A stretch of 34,049 bases of DNA from CAZEHS01 sp964649745. Its GTDB lineage: Bacteria > Bacillota > Clostridia > Peptostreptococcales > Acidaminobacteraceae. The notes below the pieces were generated by a model, which saw only the letters and a program-made list of their open reading frames with translations, was not told the origin of the DNA and made no database searches. The position numbers and the translations under genes were made by a program. Where the stretch lies: positions 1 to 34,049 of the forward strand of contig CAZYQI010000033.1 in assembly GCA_964649745.1 (NCBI GenBank), given 5' to 3'. Below, in pieces: positions 30,286-34,049 of the stretch (position 1 is its first letter; every line of letters begins with the position of its first letter).

Positions 30286-30681
30286 TCACTCTTTCGAACT
30301 TAACTCCCGAGTGATTTCTTCCATAATCGTCTGTGCAATTCGAATACATTCTGCAGCATCCTCCTGCGTCACCTCCAAGGGATCATCAGAAGGATATCGC
30401 GTTTCGATATAGTACTGATTCACAAAGGCACATTCTTTCGCTAATTCCGTCATAGACGAAAACTCGATCTTCGCTTCACGGTAGAGTTTCAGTAGGCTGT
30501 GGCCCTCCACGACCATCCCCCGTTTTGCTACAAGAAACCCCTTAAAGGTCTTTTCAATGGCTTGTTGGCAGTGAAATGCGACAATATCGTTTACATCGTT
30601 ACTCTCCATAAGGATTTTCGCCGATTTCAAATGTCTCTCTGCGTTTTCCCGCCATTTCTGGACGCTATTTGAATGGATCAT
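30286..30681 (-). CDS. HEPN-domain protein
   Basis: A 131-residue helical protein of the HEPN family. Visible are NAERHLKSAKILMES, the central FHCQQAIEKTFKGFLVAK, and EGHSLLKL, followed by a long C-terminal helix. HEPN proteins of this type usually pair with an MNT nucleotidyltransferase as a toxin-antitoxin-like module. No MNT gene is present beside it, so it is an orphan. R54-x6-H61 has the spacing of the HEPN RNase motif, but lies earlier in the chain than is usual, so RNase activity is not implied. AAGGAG lies about 10 nt before the ATG. The upstream small frame ends in an ATGA overlap with this start. Confidence 0.8.
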   Translation of the reverse strand: MIHSNSVQKWRENAERHLKSAKILMESNDVNDIVAFHCQQAIEKTFKGFLVAKRGMVVEGHSLLKLYREAKIEFSSMTELAKECAFVNQYYIETRYPSDDPLEVTQEDAAECIRIAQTIMEEITRELSSKE

Positions 30682-30782
30682 GATTTAATTTCTCCTTCGG
30701 CATTTTTTTCTTTCATTTTAACGTACTCTAGTGATTCTGAATTGTTAAAATCTAAATCATTTTGCTTTTTCTTGACACCCAT
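30678..30782 (-). CDS. Possible small upstream frame coupled to the HEPN gene
   Basis: A 34-residue open frame, rich in Lys, Glu and Asn (begins MGVKKKQNDLDFNN), whose TGA overlaps the HEPN start as ATGA. It carries the HEPN ribosome binding site. There is no good ribosome binding site before its own ATG, and AAGGAG lies about 20 nt off. It does not look like an MNT nucleotidyltransferase. It lies opposite the queT promoter. The coupling is suggestive, but the frame may be chance. Confidence 0.3.
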   Translation of the reverse strand: MGVKKKQNDLDFNNSESLEYVKMKEKNAEGEIKS

Positions 30783-30800
30783 CCCGGTTTACTGTAATAT
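30772..30800 (+). promoter_or_regulatory. Promoter of the queT transcript
   Basis: TTGACA (30772-30777), a 17-bp spacer and TAATAT (30795-30800) predict transcription to start near 30807, which is the first base before the riboswitch stem. Confidence 0.85.
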
Positions 30801-30807
30801 TCTCCTT

Positions 30808-30845
30808 GAGTGTTTGCTTGGTTCCCCACTCTTAAAAAAACAAGC
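30808..30845 (+). ncRNA. preQ1-type riboswitch aptamer
   Basis: The leader folds as an H-type pseudoknot. P1 is GAGTG (30808-30812) with CACTC (30827-30831); P2 is GCTTG (30816-30820) with CAAGC (30841-30845); an A-rich linker TTAAAAAAA (30832-30840) joins them. This is the layout of the preQ1-I class: a short P1, a second stem made from its loop and the tail, and an A-rich strand. A Rho-independent terminator follows, and the gene it controls is a queuosine-precursor transporter. The exact consensus bases differ in part, so the subtype is uncertain. Confidence 0.75.
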
Positions 30846-30859
30846 GCAAAACTGTCGAC

Positions 30860-30909
30860 CCGCATTAAAGCAGGTTTTTCGGCTTTAGCGCGTGGTGTGC
30901 GGTTTTTTT
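30860..30909 (+). terminator. Riboswitch expression-platform terminator
   Basis: CCGCA (30860-30864) pairs with TGCGG (30898-30902), and TTAAAGC inside with GCTTTA, with extra bases on the right arm, followed by seven T residues (30903-30909). It starts 15 nt after the aptamer, as expected for ligand-controlled termination. Confidence 0.75.
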
Positions 30910-30954
30910 GTTTTTTGGAACCGTTCAAAACGCCATAATCTGAAAGGAGAATAT

Positions 30955-31458
30955 ATGAAAAATTTCACCGTGCAGCACATGGTACGGACAGCCGTGATTG
31001 CTGCCCTGTACACCGCCATCACCATGGCAATGGCCCCCATCAGCTACGGACAGATCCAGTTCCGGGTATCGGAGGTCATGACCTTGTTGGCATTCATTGA
31101 TCCCCTCTATGCCCCAGGTCTTGTGATTGGCTGTATCCTGGCCAATATTTCAAGTCCTCTGGGCCCCATTGACGTTGCCGTAGGTTCCTTCGCGACCTTG
31201 ATATCCTTGTTGGGGATGATCGTTGTCCGCAAAAAAATGGGATTGAACCTCAAAGCCCTTTTCTTAGCCTCTCTGATGCCGGTAATCTTCAATGGCCTGA
31301 TTGTGGGCTGGGAGCTGAACTTCCTGTTTCAGATTCCGTACGTACTGGCAGCCGCTTATGTAGCCGCAGGTGAATTCGTTGTGGTCAGTGTATTCGGCAT
31401 GGTGCTGTTCCGCCAGATTCTGAATAATGAGGCGCTGGTTAAGCTGCTGAAGTTTTAA
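30955..31458 (+). CDS. queT: QueT-family queuosine precursor transporter (ECF S component)
   Basis: A 167-residue membrane protein with about five helices, of the QueT (COG4708-type) family. These are substrate-binding components of energy-coupling factor transporters for preQ1 or preQ0. Typical parts are TAVIAALYTAITMAMAPISYGQIQFRVSEVMTLLAFIDP, IGCILANISSPLGPIDVAVGSFATL, and VVSVFGMVLFRQI near the C terminus. The ATG follows AAAGGAG. It is controlled by the riboswitch in its leader. The energising EcfAT subunits are not in the window. With the QueG-like gene at 3809 it hints at queuosine salvage. Confidence 0.93.
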   Translation: MKNFTVQHMVRTAVIAALYTAITMAMAPISYGQIQFRVSEVMTLLAFIDPLYAPGLVIGCILANISSPLGPIDVAVGSFATLISLLGMIVVRKKMGLNLKALFLASLMPVIFNGLIVGWELNFLFQIPYVLAAAYVAAGEFVVVSVFGMVLFRQILNNEALVKLLKF

Positions 31459-31474
31459 CACCAAAAGATATTTA

Positions 31475-31635
31475 GCCACGGATAACACGGATTTGCACGG
31501 ACACATAGGGATCCTGCTGTTTCTTTATTGTTGTTTATTCATCTCACATACGGATTAGGTACTCCATTTGGAATCTACTGACTTTTAGTCTGACAATGCA
31601 TCCTTTTATCCGTGATAATCCGTGTTATCCGCGGC
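31475..31635. repeat. REP-like palindromic element, copy 2
   Basis: GCCACGGATAACACGGAT then TTGCACGGAC (31475-31503) is inverted at 31607-31635 (ATCCGTGATAATCCGTGT then TATCCGCGGC) with about 26 of 29 bases matching. The centre is about 100 nt. Several bacterial genomes carry repeats of this 'CACGGAT' type; I do not know a name for this one. Confidence 0.65.
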
Positions 31636-31656
31636 TTCTTGCGTTCCGTTACTTGT

Positions 31657-31705
31657 AAAAAGCGAGAGGCACGTCCCTAATTGGGACATGCCTCTCGCTT
31701 TTTAT
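31657..31705. terminator. Strong bidirectional terminator
   Basis: AAAAAGCGAGAGGCACGTCCC (31657-31677, near-perfect) pairs with GGGACATGCCTCTCGCTTTTT (31683-31703) with one internal mismatch and a 5-nt loop. A- and T-runs lie at both ends. It lies 24 nt after the RidA-repeat stop codon. Confidence 0.9.
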
Positions 31706-31729
31706 TCCATCTTCACAAGCAAACGCCTG

Positions 31730-33001
31730 CTATGCTCTCGGCGGAGTTCCTTCTTCGTTTGCTACAACAACGTCGATTTGGATCAACGCATCGTTAGACA
31801 ACGCGGATACGCCAACGGTTCTTCGGGCAGGAACGCCACCTGGGAAGAAGGTTGGATACACTTCGTCTACAGCTGCGATATCTGCGATGTTCTTAAGGAA
31901 GATATTGACCTTAACCACATCGGCCATCTTATGGTCGATGCTTTCGATAATGGCCTTGATGTTTTTCAGACACTGAGTGGCCTGTTCTTTTACACCACCG
32001 GCTACCATTTTGCCCGTTTTGGCATCAATGGGCAATTGTGCGGAAAGATGGTTGTAGTGAGAAAACGCCACCGTTTGTGTGGAAAGAGCGCTCTTGGGTG
32101 CATCTTCCGTGTTGTTGGGTTCGATGATAAGCCCGTGACGGTCTTCAACAAGCTGTGGAGGTGTACCGTCCCCATGGGATACCACTGCTTCGATTTGCAC
32201 CAGTGCATCCATCGGCAAGGCGGATGCCGCAATGACTGTCCGTGCGGGAACATAGGCTACCGTTCTGGCAATGGCCGAATCCGGGAAGAACGTTGTATAC
32301 ACTTCGTTTACAGCTTCAACATCCGTAAGGTCTTTGAGAAAGATATTGATTTTAACGATATCGTCAAAAGGAACGTCAATGCTTTCCAAAATGGCTTTGA
32401 TGTTTTTCAAGCACTGAGCAGCCTGGGCTTTTACGCCGCCTTCTACCAATCGGCCGGATTTGGGGTCGATGGGCAATTGGGCTGAAAGGTTATTGTAATG
32501 GGAAAAGGATACCGTTTGTGTGGAGAGAGCGCTTATCGGTGCATTGGCCGTGTTGTTTGTAAGCTTAATGAGGTCCCCTGCTTGAGGCGCATTGGGAATA
32601 GTGCCGACACCGTTTGAAATAAGTGCTTCAATTTGAACCATCGCATCCATGGGCAGCGCCGCAACGGCTACTGTGGTCCGTGTGGGAACATAGGTTGGGA
32701 AGAAGGATTTATACACTTCCTCTACCGCTTCAATATCCTTGATATTCGTAACGAATACAGTGATTCGAACAACATCGGTCATCGCATGGTCAATGCTTTC
32801 TACAATGGCTTTGATGTTCTTAAAGCACTGTTCTGCCTGCTCCTTTACACCACCTGCCACCAATTTACCGGATTTAGGATCGATGGGCAGTTGTGCTGAA
32901 AGGTTGTTGTAATGCGAGAAAGCCACTGTTTGTGAATAGGGACCGATACTTTTTGGAGCGTTTTCCGTATTTCTTGCCAACACTGCGTTATAGCCGCTCA
33001 T
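31730..33001 (-). CDS. Protein with three tandem RidA (YjgF/UK114) domains
   Basis: A 423-residue protein with three RidA-like domains: about residues 8-130, 148-276 and 296-414. Each has the core 'NNLSAQLPID(P/A)K(S/T)G(K/R)', then 'GGVK(E/A)QA(E/A/T)QC(F/L)KNIKAI', 'D(V/I)V(R/K)(I/V)', and a final 'VP(T/A)R ... ALP(M)DA(M/L)VQI(E/D)'. The Arg that binds the substrate carboxylate in RidA is kept in all three (R108, R254, R393). The entry motif is IGPYSQ only in domain 1; domains 2 and 3 have SALSTQ instead. RidA enzymes clear 2-aminoacrylate and other imines and normally work as homotrimers, so this could be a single-chain trimer. Domain 2 has an insertion before VPAR. AAAGGAGAG precedes the ATG. 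Confidence 0.93.
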   Translation of the reverse strand: MSGYNAVLARNTENAPKSIGPYSQTVAFSHYNNLSAQLPIDPKSGKLVAGGVKEQAEQCFKNIKAIVESIDHAMTDVVRITVFVTNIKDIEAVEEVYKSFFPTYVPTRTTVAVAALPMDAMVQIEALISNGVGTIPNAPQAGDLIKLTNNTANAPISALSTQTVSFSHYNNLSAQLPIDPKSGRLVEGGVKAQAAQCLKNIKAILESIDVPFDDIVKINIFLKDLTDVEAVNEVYTTFFPDSAIARTVAYVPARTVIAASALPMDALVQIEAVVSHGDGTPPQLVEDRHGLIIEPNNTEDAPKSALSTQTVAFSHYNHLSAQLPIDAKTGKMVAGGVKEQATQCLKNIKAIIESIDHKMADVVKVNIFLKNIADIAAVDEVYPTFFPGGVPARRTVGVSALSNDALIQIDVVVANEEGTPPRA

Positions 33002-33050
33002 AATCGTACTCTCCTTTAGGAATGGTATGGAATAACCCTCGGTTCTTGCC

Positions 33051-33106
33051 CACCTCTAAAGAGGTGTACACCCCCGCAGTGGTAAGTAATTACGATCATT
33101 ATAGCA
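33051..33106 (-). promoter_or_regulatory. Extended -10 promoter and hairpin before the RidA-repeat gene
   Basis: TGC followed by TATAAT (33103-33098) on the minus strand forms an extended -10 element. A hairpin CACCTC-TTTA-GAGGTG (33066-33051) follows in the leader. No clear -35 is present. Confidence 0.5.
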
Positions 33107-33170
33107 GGTCTCCGTGGCTTCCGCCACTGGTTTTTTTTGCTTTAATCGGATTTGTGCGGGGATAATTTCC

Positions 33171-33199
33171 TTAACAAACCCCCAAGAACATGCTAAAAT
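33171..33199 (+). promoter_or_regulatory. Promoter of the membrane protein gene at 33296
   Basis: TTAACA (33171-33176), a 17-bp spacer and TAAAAT (33194-33199) lie about 97 nt before the start codon. A small inverted repeat, GTCTGA/TCAGAC, follows in the leader near 33238-33257. Confidence 0.55.
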
Positions 33200-33295
33200 A
33201 TTTGAAAGGTGCTTGTTTTTTTTGAAGCCGCGTCCCACGTCTGAGACTCTTATCAGACCGCATTTATCTCGTACAAACATAACAGGAGGATACAC

Positions 33296-33967
33296 ATGAA
33301 GAAGTATGACTTAGTTTGGGCCGCCGCCCTGGCCGCAGTGGTTGCGTTTCTCGTCTTCCCTGCAACTCACGCTATTTTTGCCTCGCTTTCTAAAATTCAT
33401 CCCTACGCCATGGCATTTGTGAAGTTTGCACTGCTGGCCACCATGGGTGAGCTGCTGGCCATCCGCATCGTTTCCGGGGACTGGGCAAAGCCTGTTGGTG
33501 TTATTTGGCGGGCTGCTATCTGGGGCTTCCTGGGCATGATGATTGCCTTGGTGTTCTCCCTTTACGCCGCCGGTGTGACCGCCGCCATGAAAAGCGGTAT
33601 GCTGCCGTCCTTCGGGGAAACCGGTTTCGCCCACAGTCTGGCCTTCGCGTTTTTCGCCAGCGCTCTGATGAACTGTCTCTTCGCCCCCACCTTCATGGCC
33701 TTTCACCGGATCACCGACACCTATATCGACATGGGTAAGGGAACCTTGGCCGGCATGAGCAAGCTTTCACTTGGTGAGGTGCTTGACCGTATCGACTGGA
33801 AGGGCTTCGTAACCTTTGTTATATGCAAGACCATCCCGGTTTTCTGGATTCCCGCCCACACCGTTACCTTTATGCTGGCCCCCGAGTATCGGGTGATGAT
33901 GGCCGCCATGCTTTCCATCGCCTTGGGCGGTATCCTGGCCTTTGCCAAGAAAAAGGCTGCTGCGTAA
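33296..33967 (+). CDS. Multi-pass membrane protein, function unknown
   Basis: A 223-residue membrane protein with about five or six helices, starting MKKYDLVWAAALAAVVAFL. AGGAGG lies about 7 nt before the ATG. Points of note are a conserved-looking DWKGFVTFVICKTIPVFWIPAHTVTFML segment near the end and a preceding GDWAKPVGVIWRAAIWGFLG, both of which place Trp-rich turns at the membrane face. I recall no sure family; the C-terminal part resembles uncharacterised clostridial membrane proteins. The gene has its own promoter. After it comes the candidate group II intron end, with no terminator between them. Confidence 0.65.
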   Translation: MKKYDLVWAAALAAVVAFLVFPATHAIFASLSKIHPYAMAFVKFALLATMGELLAIRIVSGDWAKPVGVIWRAAIWGFLGMMIALVFSLYAAGVTAAMKSGMLPSFGETGFAHSLAFAFFASALMNCLFAPTFMAFHRITDTYIDMGKGTLAGMSKLSLGEVLDRIDWKGFVTFVICKTIPVFWIPAHTVTFMLAPEYRVMMAAMLSIALGGILAFAKKKAAA

Positions 33968-33993
33968 ACGCCATCGCGCTGATTCCTCCTAAA

Positions 33994-34049
33994 AGGATCG
34001 AGTAGGAGGCCACCCATTAGTTGAGTGACCGTCCTCTCACACCACCGTA
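33994..34049 (-). mobile_element. 3' end of a group II intron (domain V/VI), cut by the window edge
   Basis: Read on the minus strand the sequence begins TACGGTGGTGTGAGAGG, typical of the descending side of domain V and its junction. Then comes a stem GGTCACTC (34030-34023) with GGGTGGCC (34015-34008) and a 7-nt loop AACTAAT, as in domain VI. It ends near CCTACTCGAT. The rest of the intron and its reverse transcriptase would lie to the right of the window. The exact splice site is not clear. Confidence 0.55.

Noticed and set aside
30678..30782. MNT nucleotidyltransferase partner of HEPN
   Set aside because: The frame is only 34 residues and has no GSxxR...D-x-D nucleotidyltransferase motif.
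31475..31635. CRISPR array
   Set aside because: The repeat is a single inverted pair, not a series of direct repeats with spacers.
31622..32485. Plus-strand frame of 287 residues
   Set aside because: It is antisense to the RidA repeats; the apparent repetition in it only mirrors the repeats of the real gene.

Overview
The window looks like a chromosomal segment of an anaerobic, clostridia-like member of the Firmicutes. Reasons: strong AGGAGG-type ribosome binding sites, TTGACA/TATAAT-type promoters with 17-bp spacers, a short-form HisG with a separate HisZ subunit, a PHP-family histidinol-phosphatase, a preQ1-type riboswitch in front of queT, and HD-GYP/GGDEF and CheX-type signalling genes. 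No rRNA, tRNA or marker protein fixes the species. Most of the window is of moderate GC content and densely coded on the minus strand; only positions 86-1300 are clearly AT-rich.

Left edge (1-1926): the 3' end of an unknown gene, a terminator, a four-helix membrane protein gene interrupted by an in-frame stop, an intact CPBP-family intramembrane protease between imperfect direct repeats, a decayed fragment of a NuoN/MrpD-like proton-translocating subunit, and a 277-bp imperfect palindrome. This reads as an accessory, decaying stretch.

Signalling and histidine block (1927-13362): a cheY - cheX-like - ybaK cassette and a QueG-like Fe-S protein, then a complete histidine operon on the minus strand (hisZ-G-D-C-B-H-A-F-IE). 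Its genes abut or overlap, often by ATGA. It starts from a near-perfect promoter followed by an 18-codon leader peptide with three consecutive His codons and a Rho-independent terminator, which is classical transcription attenuation. The one missing step, histidinol-phosphate phosphatase, is supplied by a divergent PHP-family gene. Together these genes encode PRPP + ATP to histidine.

Middle (13399-25952): a winged-helix protein, an HD-GYP protein with an altered HD dyad, a YopX-family protein, a membrane-anchored protein, and a cluster of DnaA boxes. Then come a PAP2 - SixA - SfsA - signal peptidase I cluster, an E. coli-type SAM decarboxylase, a small secreted peptide divergent from an OmpR-type regulator with 11-bp-phased TTAA repeats upstream, a GNAT / PAS-GAF-GGDEF / B3-B4 / GNAT cluster, and a large membrane protein of unknown function.

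Right part (26164-34049): glnS, a class I aminotransferase and ung, an orphan HEPN gene, a preQ1-type riboswitch with queT, two REP-like palindromic elements, a protein made of three tandem RidA domains, a membrane protein, and at the very edge what looks like the 3' end of a group II intron running out of the window.
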